Below, in pieces: positions 17,410 to 26,309 of a DNA stretch of 64,000 bases. Below the pieces are notes generated by a model. The model was not told the DNA's origin, did no database searches, and saw only the letters and a list, made by a program, of their open reading frames with translations. Made by a program: the position numbers and the translations under genes. How positions within the stretch are numbered: the first letter of the stretch is position 1; each line of letters begins with the position of its first letter. Source of the stretch: Acaudatibacter sp050729515 (GTDB lineage: Bacteria > Pseudomonadota > Alphaproteobacteria > Caulobacterales > Caulobacteraceae); assembly GCA_050729515.1 (NCBI GenBank), contig JBOHLG010000004.1, forward strand, positions 62,001 to 126,000, written 5' to 3'.

Positions 17410-17850
17410 CTGAGCTGGTCGATCGAGGAGGCCAGCCCTGCCGACGCCGAAGAGATCGCCGATGTCTATCTCGCTTCGCGCTTCCTGCCGACGAGCCATA
17501 CCGACGTCGAGACACGCGCCTGGATCGCCGAACAGCTCATCCCGCTATGCCAGGTGTGGGTGGCGCGTGCGGAGGGGTGCATCATCGGCTTCCTCGCCCT
17601 TCATGGCGACACGATCGAGCAACTCCACGTCCTTCCCCTCTTCCAACGCCGGGGCTTAGGGACAGCGCTGCTCGCCAAGGCCAGGACGGCATCGCCCGAC
17701 CGGCTCACCCTCTTCACGTTTCAGGCCAACGCCCGCGCCCGCGCCTTTTACGAAAGGCACGGCTTCGGGGCCGTCGAATTCAACGACGGCGAGAGAAACG
17801 AAGAGAAGACGCCGGACCTGCGCTACGAGTGGAAGGCCTCCAAGAACTGA
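17410..17850 (+). CDS. GNAT-family N-acetyltransferase without an orthodox start codon
   Basis: A complete GNAT fold is encoded: N-terminal SIEEASPADAEEIADVY, central GCIIGFLALHGDTIEQLHV, acetyl-CoA loop FQRRGLGTALLAKA, and C-terminal NARARAFYERHGFGAVEF. Acetyl-CoA-dependent acylation of an unknown amine is expected. The frame from the preceding in-frame stop to this domain contains no ATG, GTG or TTG before residue 49 of the domain. CTG at 17410 is the only reasonable in-frame start. Alternatively a single missing base just after glnA would connect it to the ATG at 17393, which overlaps the glnA stop. The GTG at 17554 would remove the first strand and helices and is unlikely. Confidence 0.72.
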   Translation: MSWSIEEASPADAEEIADVYLASRFLPTSHTDVETRAWIAEQLIPLCQVWVARAEGCIIGFLALHGDTIEQLHVLPLFQRRGLGTALLAKARTASPDRLTLFTFQANARARAFYERHGFGAVEFNDGERNEEKTPDLRYEWKASKN

Positions 17851-17881
17851 GGCTGAGCCCCGCATCGGCGCCGATTGATCT

Positions 17882-18961
17882 TCAGGCGGTGGCCCGGGCC
17901 CGCTCGACGACGCTCTCGACATAGGCGTGTCGCGCGTCGAAATCCCGCGCGATCGCCTCATCGCCTTCTTGTAGGGCCTGAACATCGGTGGCCGCGTAGC
18001 CGATGATGCCCATGTCCTCATATCCCTTGCGGATGATCGGGCCCCAAAGACCGATGTCCTTCACAATCGGCACGATGCGCGCAAAGAGGGCCGATCGGAA
18101 TTGCTGCATCAGCCCTGAATCGTACATGTGCTCGGCGCAACGCTCCGGGTTGAGACCGAGCGTCTTCCAGACCTCGACGGAATCGAAGCGGTCGCGCATC
18201 AGATAGCAGGCCTCGAGCAGGAAGCTTTCCCGCTCGTCGCGCTCCTTTTGGGTGAGGGTGGGATAGTAGTCGCGAAGAGCAAGGCGGCCGAAGGCGACGT
18301 GGCGGCTCTCATCCTGCATGACATAGGCGTTGACCGCCGCAGCCAGCGGGTTCTGGGCGTTGTCGCGGATCTGCTGGAAGGCGGCGAGGGCGAGCCCCTC
18401 GATCACCACCTGCATGCCTAGATAGGTCATGTCCCAGCGCGAGTCGCGCAGGACCTGGTCGATGAGCTCCTGGAGCGGCGCGGTCATCGGATAGGCGATC
18501 CCGAATTTGGCGAGCAGCCGCTTGTAGCTCTCCACGTGGCGCGCCTCGTCGATCACCTGGGTCGAAGCGTAAAATTTCGAATCCGCATCAGGCACTTGGG
18601 TGACGATCTTGGCGGCGCAGATGAGCGCTCCCTGCTCGCCCTGCATGAATTGGCTGATCTGCCAGGCTTGGAAGTGACGGCGCACCCTTGCCTTCTCGGA
18701 GCGGCTCATGGCCTCGTATTCCGCCATCCCGCTGATCGGCAGCATCTCCTCGGGAAGCTGCTCGGGATTGTCCTCGTCGAGATCCTGAGACCAATCGATG
18801 CGAGTCTCGGCGTTCCACTGCATCTCAACGCCTTTTCGGTAGAGACCGATCATGGCGGCGCGGCCGTCGTCGTAATCCCAGTTGAAGGCCACCTCGAAAT
18901 CCTGTGGAACGGTCCACGTCGAGCCCTCAGGCTGGATGGCGTAGATATCGCGTAGTGTCAT
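17882..18961 (-). CDS. Ferritin-like diiron oxidase/oxygenase
   Basis: A 359-residue protein of the ferritin-like/R2-like four-helix bundle type. Two E-x-x-H pairs are visible, in QVIDEARHVESYKR and VMQDESRHVAFGRLALRD, and additional glutamates in MQGEQGALICAAK and QVVIEGLALAAF complete a carboxylate-bridged diiron site. The family includes fatty-acid, amine and hydrocarbon oxidases and many uncharacterised proteins; the substrate is unknown. Reads leftward after the SDR and CYP153 genes with only about 20-base gaps, so it is probably a third oxidative enzyme of one operon. No signal peptide. Confidence 0.82.
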   Translation of the reverse strand: MTLRDIYAIQPEGSTWTVPQDFEVAFNWDYDDGRAAMIGLYRKGVEMQWNAETRIDWSQDLDEDNPEQLPEEMLPISGMAEYEAMSRSEKARVRRHFQAWQISQFMQGEQGALICAAKIVTQVPDADSKFYASTQVIDEARHVESYKRLLAKFGIAYPMTAPLQELIDQVLRDSRWDMTYLGMQVVIEGLALAAFQQIRDNAQNPLAAAVNAYVMQDESRHVAFGRLALRDYYPTLTQKERDERESFLLEACYLMRDRFDSVEVWKTLGLNPERCAEHMYDSGLMQQFRSALFARIVPIVKDIGLWGPIIRKGYEDMGIIGYAATDVQALQEGDEAIARDFDARHAYVESVVERARATA

Positions 18962-18982
18962 GGGCTTGATCTCCGATCCAAG

Positions 18983-19753
18983 TCAGAAGTTCACGCGTCG
19001 GCTGACTGCGCCATCGACGATCAGGTTGACGCCTGAAGCATAGGATGCGGCCGGACTGGCGAGGAATACGGCCGCGCGGGCGATGTCCTCGGGAGCGCCG
19101 AACCGGCCGAGTGGAATGCGCGCCAGCGTCGACTGGTACTGCTCCGGTCGACCCTTCTTCACCTCGTCCCATACCCCGCCTTCGAACCAGATCGCTCCGG
19201 GGGAGACGACGTTGGTGCGAAGGCGCTTGGGTCCATGCTGGCGGGCGAGCCCCTTGGCCCAGTGGATGAGGGCCGCCTTGATTGGGCCGTAGGAGGAGCC
19301 GGAATCGGTCTCGGCGGCGGAAACCGAAGAGATGATCACGAAGGCGGCGTCGCCCTTCGCCTCGGCGGCCTTGAGAAGAAGCGGCCTGGCGGCCTCGAAC
19401 GCGCGGACCGCGCCCAGCACATCCAGACGGAAATTGGCCTCCCAGCCGGCCGGATCGCCGCCCATGGCCATGGCTCCGGCGTTGGAGACCAGAATGTCGA
19501 GGCCGCCCATGTCCTTGGCGGACTCGCCGATGAAGCGCTCCAAGGCAGGTCCATCGGTAACATCGACGGCTTGGCCGCAGGCTTTCGATCCCGCCGCTTT
19601 CAGGGCCGCGACCGCTTCGGCCACCTGGGCCGCATTTCGGGCGCAGATGGCCACATCGGCGCCTTCGGACGCCAGCGTATCGGCGATGGCGCGCCCGATG
19701 CCGCGAGTGCCGCCGAGGACGACCGCTTTCTTCGCCTTCAGCCCCAGATCCAT
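18983..19753 (-). CDS. Short-chain dehydrogenase/reductase
   Basis: A 256-residue classical SDR. The cofactor loop is GGTRGIGRAIADTLASEG, then NAG in LDILVSNAGAMAMG, the catalytic serine in IISSVSAAETDSG and YxxxK in SSYGPIKAALIHWAKG; the C-terminus ASYASGVNLIVDGAVSRR is typical. The context (CYP153 upstream, diiron protein downstream) suggests oxidation of an alcohol made by the P450, but this is inference. The gap to the P450 stop is 19 bases. Confidence 0.88.
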   Translation of the reverse strand: MDLGLKAKKAVVLGGTRGIGRAIADTLASEGADVAICARNAAQVAEAVAALKAAGSKACGQAVDVTDGPALERFIGESAKDMGGLDILVSNAGAMAMGGDPAGWEANFRLDVLGAVRAFEAARPLLLKAAEAKGDAAFVIISSVSAAETDSGSSYGPIKAALIHWAKGLARQHGPKRLRTNVVSPGAIWFEGGVWDEVKKGRPEQYQSTLARIPLGRFGAPEDIARAAVFLASPAASYASGVNLIVDGAVSRRVNF

Positions 19754-19772
19754 CCTTGCGCCTCCCTCGCGA

Positions 19773-21044
19773 TCAGGCGGAAACCACCGGCCTGGCGTCC
19801 CTGGGGATCAAGACCGGCAGGTGGACATAGCCCTTGATGAAGCTGGAGAGCGTCCGTTCAGGTTCGTCCACGAGCTCTATCCGGTCCCACCGCTTGAGGA
19901 TCTCCTCCCAGACGATGCGCAACTGCATCTCTGCCAGACGATTGCCCACGCAGCGATGGATTCCGAAGCCGAAGGCGAGATGCTGCCTGGGCCTGGGCCG
20001 ATCGATGATGAAGTCGTCTGGACTTTCGATCGCCCGCTCATCCCTGTTCCCCGAGACGTACCACATCACCACCTTGTCTCCGGCCCGGATCGTCTGGCCC
20101 TCAAGGACGAAGTCCTCCTTGGCGATGCGGCGCATGTGGGCGAGCGGCGTTTGCCAGCGGATGATCTCCGGAATCATCGACGGAAGGAGATCAGGCTTTA
20201 CGCGTAACTTTCCGTATTCGCGAGGGAACTTGTTCAGAGCGTAGAGACCCCCGCTGATTGAGTTCCTGGTCGTGTCATTGCCCCCGACGATGAGGAGGAT
20301 GAGGTTGCCGAGGAATTCTTCGGGGCCCATGTGGCGGGTCGCCTCGGCGTGAGCCATCATCGAGATGAGATCGTTCCTCGGCTCGGCGTTCACCCGCTCG
20401 TTCCACAGGCGGGTGAAATAGGCCGCGCACTCCAGGAGCTCAGCCTGCCCCGCTTCATCGGACTCGATGATCCCGGTCTCCGGCGTGGCGGTGGCGACAT
20501 CGGACCATCTGGTCAGCTTACGTCGGTCCTCCCAGGGAAAGTCGAAAAGCGTGGCGAGCATCTGCGTGGTGAGCTCGATCGAGACCCGATCGACCCAGTC
20601 GAAGGGCTCGCCGATGGGCAGCCCGTCGAAGATCGCCTGTGCGCGCTGGCGGATCACCGGCTCGAGGCTCATGAGATTATGCGGTGAGACGATCGGGCTC
20701 ACCGCCTTGCGCTGCTCGTCGTGCCTGGGCGGATCCATGGCGATGAACATCGGCAGGCGGAAGTCAGCCTTCTCGTCGAAGATCGTGATCCCCCCTTCCG
20801 AGGAAAAGACGCCATGGTTGGTGTCGACGGTCATGATGTCGGCGTAGCGGGTGATCGACCAATAGGGGCCGAACTCGCTTTCGGGGCAGCGATGGACCGG
20901 CGCCTCGTTGCGCAACCGCTCGAAGAATGGCCAGTGGCGCTCCTCCCGGAATCGCTCGGCGAGGCTCATGTCGAGCGTCGCAAGATCGGCGGCATAGGCC
21001 TCGGCCCTCGCTTCCTGCTGGATGTTCGGAGCGCCGTCGGCCAT
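19773..21044 (-). CDS. Cytochrome P450, CYP153 alkane hydroxylase family
   Basis: A 423-residue soluble P450. The heme ligand is Cys365 in FGFGIHRCVGNRLAE; the oxygen-activating I-helix is LIVGGNDTTRNSISGG (254-259 core); the stretches PFDWVDRVSIELTTQMLATL and RWQTPLAHMRRIA are hallmarks of CYP153, which hydroxylates the terminal carbon of medium-chain alkanes and related substrates using ferredoxin and ferredoxin reductase. No redox partner gene is next to it. The ATG at 21044 is preceded by AAGGAAGG at good spacing; longer in-frame starts run upstream into non-coding sequence. First gene of the leftward P450 > SDR > diiron run. Confidence 0.9.
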   Translation of the reverse strand: MADGAPNIQQEARAEAYAADLATLDMSLAERFREERHWPFFERLRNEAPVHRCPESEFGPYWSITRYADIMTVDTNHGVFSSEGGITIFDEKADFRLPMFIAMDPPRHDEQRKAVSPIVSPHNLMSLEPVIRQRAQAIFDGLPIGEPFDWVDRVSIELTTQMLATLFDFPWEDRRKLTRWSDVATATPETGIIESDEAGQAELLECAAYFTRLWNERVNAEPRNDLISMMAHAEATRHMGPEEFLGNLILLIVGGNDTTRNSISGGLYALNKFPREYGKLRVKPDLLPSMIPEIIRWQTPLAHMRRIAKEDFVLEGQTIRAGDKVVMWYVSGNRDERAIESPDDFIIDRPRPRQHLAFGFGIHRCVGNRLAEMQLRIVWEEILKRWDRIELVDEPERTLSSFIKGYVHLPVLIPRDARPVVSA

Positions 21045-21153
21045 TGGTCGCCTTCCTTTCATTTCGAGTATCGTCACGCGTGGAGCGGCTTGCCAAGGGC
21101 TGCGAACCGGATAAAGCCGCTCACTCCGCTCCATCCGGCCGCCCGAGCCGCCC

Positions 21154-21960
21154 TTGAACGATCCGCGCCCACACCCACTCAATCGCGACTTCCGATGGGA
21201 AAAGCGGCCGAGGGCGGGCCTTCGCCGCCTCACCCCCCAGGAGGTCGCCCAGTTCGACCAGCGCGGCTTCGTTCGCCTGGAGGGAGTGTTCTCGGGGCAG
21301 GAACTCGAGGCGGTGATCGCCGCCATCGATCCCATCGAGGCGCGGCGGGAAACCCGGCTCAAGGTCCTCGCCGGCGGCAAGTCGTTCATCAACGAGGCCG
21401 ACGTTATCACCTTCACCACCCATCTGGTGATGCGCTCTCCGGTCCTGCGAAGCTTCGCCGCCGATCGGAAGGTCCAGGCGATCTGCCATGACCTCATCGG
21501 AGCTCGGGTGCGCCTTTACTGGGACCAGGCGGTCTATAAGAAGACCGGCCGGCAGCAGGAATTCCCCTGGCATCAGGACAACGGCTACACCTTCATCGAA
21601 CCACAGCAGTACCTGACCTTGTGGATTCCGCTCGTCGATGTTGACGAGGAGAATGGCTGCCCCTGGGTCGCTCCGGGCCTGCACCTGAGCGGCACGCTCG
21701 CCCACTGGACGACGGATTTCGGGCTTCAATGCCTGGAAACCCCGGCCGAAGCGGCGGCGGTCCCCGCCAGCGCCGGCGACATCATCGCCTTCTCTTCCCT
21801 GACGCCGCATCGCACCGGCCCCAACCATCGCGTCGGCACGGTCCGCAAGGCCTATATCCTGCAGTACGCCCCGGACGGGGCCGAGACGATCCGAGAGGGC
21901 GAGCGCGTCCGCCAGGACGACCCCGAACGCCAGTTCCTGATCCTGGACGAGGCCGCCTAG
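21154..21960 (+). CDS. Phytanoyl-CoA dioxygenase family Fe(II)/2-oxoglutarate oxygenase
   Basis: A 268-residue PhyH-type dioxygenase. Iron ligands are the HxD of EFPWHQDNGYTF and the distal histidine of SSLTPHRTGPNHRVG; an arginine for 2-oxoglutarate follows in the same segment. These enzymes hydroxylate acyl chains or small secondary metabolites. The start is TTG at 21154; no in-frame ATG gives the full N-terminus. It is divergent from CYP153 (109-base gap), so the two may share regulation and a hydrophobic substrate class. Substrate unknown. Confidence 0.85.
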   Translation: MNDPRPHPLNRDFRWEKRPRAGLRRLTPQEVAQFDQRGFVRLEGVFSGQELEAVIAAIDPIEARRETRLKVLAGGKSFINEADVITFTTHLVMRSPVLRSFAADRKVQAICHDLIGARVRLYWDQAVYKKTGRQQEFPWHQDNGYTFIEPQQYLTLWIPLVDVDEENGCPWVAPGLHLSGTLAHWTTDFGLQCLETPAEAAAVPASAGDIIAFSSLTPHRTGPNHRVGTVRKAYILQYAPDGAETIREGERVRQDDPERQFLILDEAA

Positions 21961-22055
21961 GTTCTCCGGCGTCGGCCGGCGGCGATTCCTCCTTCACGCC
22001 TCCAATCGTCGATAAGGCGCTTGCCAGCGGAGATGGGTGAGATAATTATGAAAGT

Positions 22056-22727
22056 ATGGCCTTTGATAATGACGACGACGCTTCGATTGGGGGCGAGCGC
22101 ATCCTCCGCCTCTTGAAGCGGATCGGGCCGGCTGCCGCGAGCGAACTCGCGAGGTCGCTCTCCATCACCGGCGAGGCGGCCCGCCAGCAGCTTGGCCGGC
22201 TCGCGCGCGAGGGTCTTGTTCGGGCCGAGGCGGCGCGTGGGCGTGTTGGTCGCCCCGCCTCGATTTGGGCGCTCACCGAGCGCGCCGAGGCCGCCTTCCC
22301 CGACAGCCATGGCGAGCTCACGGTTCGCATGATCGAGGCTGTCCGTACGCGTCTGGGTGAGGCGGCGCTCGCAGAGGTGGTCGGCTTTTGCGAGGAGACG
22401 GCGAGGCGCGCGTATCGAGAGGCGCTGGCGGATGCGGGGGGGCTTGGCGAGAAGGTCGCACGCCTGACGCAACTCCGCGCCGCCGAAGGCTACATGGCCG
22501 AGTGGCGCGCCGAGGCGGGCGGGAACTTCCTCCTCTTCGAGAACCATTGCCCGATCTGCGCAGCCGCCCGGGCGTGCCAGGGCTTCTGCCGGGCCGAACT
22601 CCAGGTCTTCGCCGAGGTCTTGGGCTCGGAGGCCGAGATCGAGCGGATCGACCACATCCTTCTGGGCGCGCGCCGCTGCGCCTATCGAATTTCCCCCAAG
22701 TCTTTCCGGAGCGACGGCCATGGCTGA
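22056..22727 (+). CDS. SufR-like winged-helix regulator with cysteine-rich C-terminus
   Basis: A 223-residue transcription factor. An N-terminal winged helix (ILRLLKRIGPAAASELARSL, then ARQQLGRLAREGLVRAE and a GRVGRPASIW wing) is followed by a helical domain and a cysteine cluster NHCPICAAARACQGFCRAEL and, 29 residues on, ARRCAYRI. This layout fits SufR-type Fe-S cluster sensors, which repress in the cluster-bound state. The target is unknown, but its stop overlaps the start of the Rieske gene by eight bases, so autogenous control of that pair is likely. No suf genes are in the window. Confidence 0.8.
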   Translation: MAFDNDDDASIGGERILRLLKRIGPAAASELARSLSITGEAARQQLGRLAREGLVRAEAARGRVGRPASIWALTERAEAAFPDSHGELTVRMIEAVRTRLGEAALAEVVGFCEETARRAYREALADAGGLGEKVARLTQLRAAEGYMAEWRAEAGGNFLLFENHCPICAAARACQGFCRAELQVFAEVLGSEAEIERIDHILLGARRCAYRISPKSFRSDGHG

Positions 22728-24297
22728 GTGGAAGGACGTGATTTCGCTGCGGGAACTCAAAGCGAAGGGCAAGGCGGTGGTGCGAGCGGGCGGACGGCGG
22801 ATCCTGCTCGTTGGCGGGGAGAAGGGCGTCTTCGCCTGCGTCGAGCGCTGCCCCCATCAGGGGTATCCACTGAGCGAAGGGACTCTCAGCGAGGGCTCGA
22901 TCCTCACCTGCAACTGGCACAATTGGAAATTCGATCTTTCCTGTGGCGCCACGCTCGTCGGCGGCGACCGCGTCCGCCGGTTCCCGGTCCGGGTCGACGA
23001 CGACAGGGTCTTGGTCGATCTCGCCCCCGAGGACCCCTACGCCCGGCGTGAGGCGGCGCTCGCCGGCCTCCTCGCGGCGATGGAGGAGGAAGATCAGGAG
23101 CGGATCGTTCGCGAGGCCGCCCGACTGGAGAAGGTGGCGCCATTCGGTCAGACGCTTCTGGTGGTTCTCGCCTGGGCGGCTCCCAGGCTCGAGTTCGGGA
23201 CGACCCACGCCATCGCCGCCGCGCCGGATTGGATGAGCTTCGCGGAGGGCAAGGAGAGCGAGCCCGACGAGCGCCTTGCGGCCATGGGCGAGGTCCTGGG
23301 CAATATCGCCGAGGATGTCAGAGGTCGCGGCGCCGCCTTTCCCCTTCCCTCCTCCACGCTCCCCTGGAGCGAAAAGGACTTCCTCGCCGCAGTCGAAGCC
23401 GAAAACGAACTTGAGGCGATCTCCCTCCTCAACGGGGCCTTGGCCAACGGGGAGGCGGCGGGCGAACTCGCCCCCGCGCTCGTCCGCGCGGCCCTCTTAC
23501 ACTACGCCGACTTCGGCCATTCGCTGATCTACACGCTCCAATCCCTCGAGCTGATCGAGCGCCTGGGACCGGCAAGCGCGACGATCCTGCTTCCGATGCT
23601 CGCCCGCAGCGTGGTCATCGCTCGGCGCGAGGATCTCCTTCCCGAGTTCCGTGACTATGCCAAGCGGCTCGCGGGCTGGAGCGAGGCCGCCGGCCCGGCG
23701 CCTAGACTTGTTCAGAGCGGCCTTCGCCGCCGTTCGGCGAAGTCGGCCATGGCGATCGTCGGGGCCTGGTCGTCCCGCCATGCGAGCGAGAAGATCTTCG
23801 AAGTTCTGGTCAGCGAGGCCGCCTGGCAGCTCCTCCATGCCGATGAACGGCTTTTCACGCGGACTGACGGGGCCATCGCCGACAACGTCGGTTGGCTCGA
23901 CTTCACCCATGCCCTCACCTTCGCCGATGCGGGGTTGAAGGCCGCACGCATGTCTCCCAGCGTCTGGCCCGCCGTTCTCCTCCAACTCGCCTGTTTCATC
24001 GGGCGCAACTCGGGCTTCGTCGATCCGGACCTCGATGCGAGCGACCATCTCGCCGCCGTCTCGCTCCAATTCGGCTCCGCCGTCCGCTCGCGCCTCTTCG
24101 ATCATGGCGAGGTAGGCTTCATCGTCCCCGCCCATTTCGCCAAGACGCTCGCCGCCGCCCAGCGCCTCGCTTCTGCCCGTCCGCAGCTGGCCAAAACGGT
24201 CTTGGCCGCTACGCACCGGTTCCTCTTCGCGCGTATCAAGCGCCGGCACGTGCTGAGGACGGCGAGGCAGATGCGCGACTTCGTCGCCGCCGAGTAG
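22720..24297 (+). CDS. Rieske [2Fe-2S] protein with long helical C-terminal domain
   Basis: 525 residues. The first 105 form a Rieske ferredoxin domain with ligands C44-x-H46 and C64-x2-H67 (ERCPHQGYPL, TCNWHNWKF). The remaining 400 residues are alpha-helical, with no signal peptide or membrane segment. Segments such as FGTTHAIAAAPDW, HYADFGHSLIYTLQSLELI and ILLPMLARSVVIARREDLLP bear conserved-looking histidines and distantly recall questin-oxidase-like proteins; I am not sure of that. An electron-transfer domain joined to a possible oxidoreductase is the simplest reading. Co-transcribed with the SufR-like regulator upstream; parE follows 32 bases later. Confidence 0.78.
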   Translation: MAEWKDVISLRELKAKGKAVVRAGGRRILLVGGEKGVFACVERCPHQGYPLSEGTLSEGSILTCNWHNWKFDLSCGATLVGGDRVRRFPVRVDDDRVLVDLAPEDPYARREAALAGLLAAMEEEDQERIVREAARLEKVAPFGQTLLVVLAWAAPRLEFGTTHAIAAAPDWMSFAEGKESEPDERLAAMGEVLGNIAEDVRGRGAAFPLPSSTLPWSEKDFLAAVEAENELEAISLLNGALANGEAAGELAPALVRAALLHYADFGHSLIYTLQSLELIERLGPASATILLPMLARSVVIARREDLLPEFRDYAKRLAGWSEAAGPAPRLVQSGLRRRSAKSAMAIVGAWSSRHASEKIFEVLVSEAAWQLLHADERLFTRTDGAIADNVGWLDFTHALTFADAGLKAARMSPSVWPAVLLQLACFIGRNSGFVDPDLDASDHLAAVSLQFGSAVRSRLFDHGEVGFIVPAHFAKTLAAAQRLASARPQLAKTVLAATHRFLFARIKRRHVLRTARQMRDFVAAE

Positions 24298-24329
24298 CCT
24301 TCCCTCGATTCGCCGCTTAGAGAGCGCCC

Positions 24330-26297
24330 ATGGCCAAGTCCGCCCAGGCGAGTCTCTTCGAATCTTCGGAGTATTCCGCCAGGGACATCGAGGTTCTCGA
24401 GGGCCTGGAGCCTGTCCGCCGCCGTCCCGGCATGTACATCGGGGGCGTCGACGAGCGGGCGTTGCACCACCTCTTCGCCGAGGTGCTCGATAACTCCATG
24501 GACGAGGCCGTCGCCGGCCGGGCAAAGACCATCGAGGTCGCCTTGGCCGCCGACGGGACGCTGAGCGTGCGCGATGACGGCTGGGGAATTCCGGTCGACC
24601 CGCACCCCAAGTTTCCCGGAAAATCGGCCCTCGAGGTCATCATGACCGTCCTCCATTCGGGAGGGAAGTTCTCCAACCGGGTCTATAAGACTTCGGGCGG
24701 ACTCCACGGCGTCGGGCTCTCGGTCGTGAACGCGCTTTCAGAGCGCCTGGACGCGACAGTGTGGCGCGATGGCTTCGAATGGCGCCAGAGCTTCGCGCGC
24801 GGCGCGCCGGCATCCCCTCTCTCGCGTTTCGGGACCAGCCGCCGGCATGGCACGGAGATCGCCTTCCGGCCTGACTCGCAGATCTTCGGCGAAACGGCCG
24901 CCTTTCGTGCGTCGCGGCTCTTCCGCATGGCGAGATCCAAGGCCTATCTCTTCCGAGGCGTGGAGATCCGCTGGCGCTGCGCCCCTGGGCGTCTTGAAGG
25001 CGACACTCCCCCCGAGGCGGTCTTCGTCTTTCCAGGCGGCCTCGCCGATTTCCTGGCCGAGAGCGTCTCCGGAGTCGAAACAATTACCTCTGAGCCCTTC
25101 TGCGGCCGCATCGAGCGCCAGGGTGAGGCCGGGGCGGTGGAATGGGCCATCGCCTGGACGGGAGCCGGTTTCGGCGAGGCGGACGGTTTCCTGCGCTCCT
25201 ACTGCAACACCGTCCCCACGCTCGAGGGTGGAACCCACGAGGCGGGACTGCGCGCCGTGCTCACCCGTGGCCTCAAGTCCTGGGCCGATCGGACGGGCGA
25301 AAAGCGGGGAGCGGCGATCACCGCCGAGGATGTCCTCGCCCAGGCCGGGGCCCTTATCAGCGTCTTCATCTCCGATCCGGAGTTCCAGGGCCAGACCAAG
25401 GAGCGCCTCTCTTCCGCCTCAGCCCAGCGGCTGGTGGAAAGCACGATTCGCGATCCTTTCGATCACTGGCTCACCGAAAGGCCCAGGGCCGCCGCCGCCC
25501 TGCTCACCTTCGTGATCGAGCGGGCCGAGGAGCGGCAAAAGCGCCGGCGTGAGCGCGAGGTCGCCAGGGCGTCGGCGACCCGCAAGCTACGGCTGCCCGG
25601 CAAGCTCGCCGATTGCTCCATCGCCGCCGCCGAGGGGACCGAGCTCTTCATCGTCGAGGGGGACAGCGCGGGGGGTTCGGCCAAGCAGGCCCGCAACCGC
25701 CGCACCCAGGCGATCCTTCCGCTGCGCGGCAAAATCCTCAACGTGGCATCGGCGAGCGCCGACCAGCTCGCCGCCAATCGCGAGCTTTCCGACCTTGTCC
25801 TCGCCTTGGGGGTCGAAGCCGGCCCGCGCTTCAAGATCGAGGATCTGCGCTACGAGCGGATCATCATCATGACCGACGCCGATGTGGACGGCGCCCACAT
25901 CGCCTCACTCCTCATCACTTTTTTCTTCCGCAAGACGCCCGAACTCATCCACGCCGGTCGACTGTTTCTCGCTCTTCCTCCCCTCTTCCGTCTCTCCGCA
26001 GGCGGGCGCACCGCCTACGCCCGAGACGAATCCCATCGCGACGCCCTGCTCGCTTCGGAGTTCAAGGGCAAGAAGGTGGAGATCGGCCGTTTCAAGGGCC
26101 TGGGCGAAATGATGCCGGCCCAGCTGCGGGAGACGACCATGGATCCGGCGAGCCGATCGCTGGCCCGGGTCCGGTCGCCCCCCGGCGAGGCCGACGTCGC
26201 CGACCTCGTCGAGAACCTGATGGGGAAGCGCCCGGAACAGCGCTTCCGCTTCATCCAGGAAAACGCCCGCTTCGCGACCGAGGACCTCGACGTCTGA
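24330..26297 (+). CDS. parE: DNA topoisomerase IV subunit B
   Basis: A 655-residue type IIA topoisomerase ATPase subunit that, with ParC, decatenates daughter chromosomes. GHKL motifs: LDNSMDEAVAG, VRDDGWGIPVDPHPKF, KTSGGLHGVGLSVVNALS. The TOPRIM domain has FIVEGDSAGGSAKQARNR, PLRGKILNVASASADQL and IIIMTDADVDGAHIASLL; the end IGRFKGLGEMMPAQLRETT is canonical. ParE rather than GyrB is inferred from the length (about 655, without the GyrB insert) and the sequence around PGMYIGGVDERALHHL. Confidence 0.95.
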   Translation: MAKSAQASLFESSEYSARDIEVLEGLEPVRRRPGMYIGGVDERALHHLFAEVLDNSMDEAVAGRAKTIEVALAADGTLSVRDDGWGIPVDPHPKFPGKSALEVIMTVLHSGGKFSNRVYKTSGGLHGVGLSVVNALSERLDATVWRDGFEWRQSFARGAPASPLSRFGTSRRHGTEIAFRPDSQIFGETAAFRASRLFRMARSKAYLFRGVEIRWRCAPGRLEGDTPPEAVFVFPGGLADFLAESVSGVETITSEPFCGRIERQGEAGAVEWAIAWTGAGFGEADGFLRSYCNTVPTLEGGTHEAGLRAVLTRGLKSWADRTGEKRGAAITAEDVLAQAGALISVFISDPEFQGQTKERLSSASAQRLVESTIRDPFDHWLTERPRAAAALLTFVIERAEERQKRRREREVARASATRKLRLPGKLADCSIAAAEGTELFIVEGDSAGGSAKQARNRRTQAILPLRGKILNVASASADQLAANRELSDLVLALGVEAGPRFKIEDLRYERIIIMTDADVDGAHIASLLITFFFRKTPELIHAGRLFLALPPLFRLSAGGRTAYARDESHRDALLASEFKGKKVEIGRFKGLGEMMPAQLRETTMDPASRSLARVRSPPGEADVADLVENLMGKRPEQRFRFIQENARFATEDLDV

Positions 26298-26309
26298 GGC
26301 CGGATTGGC

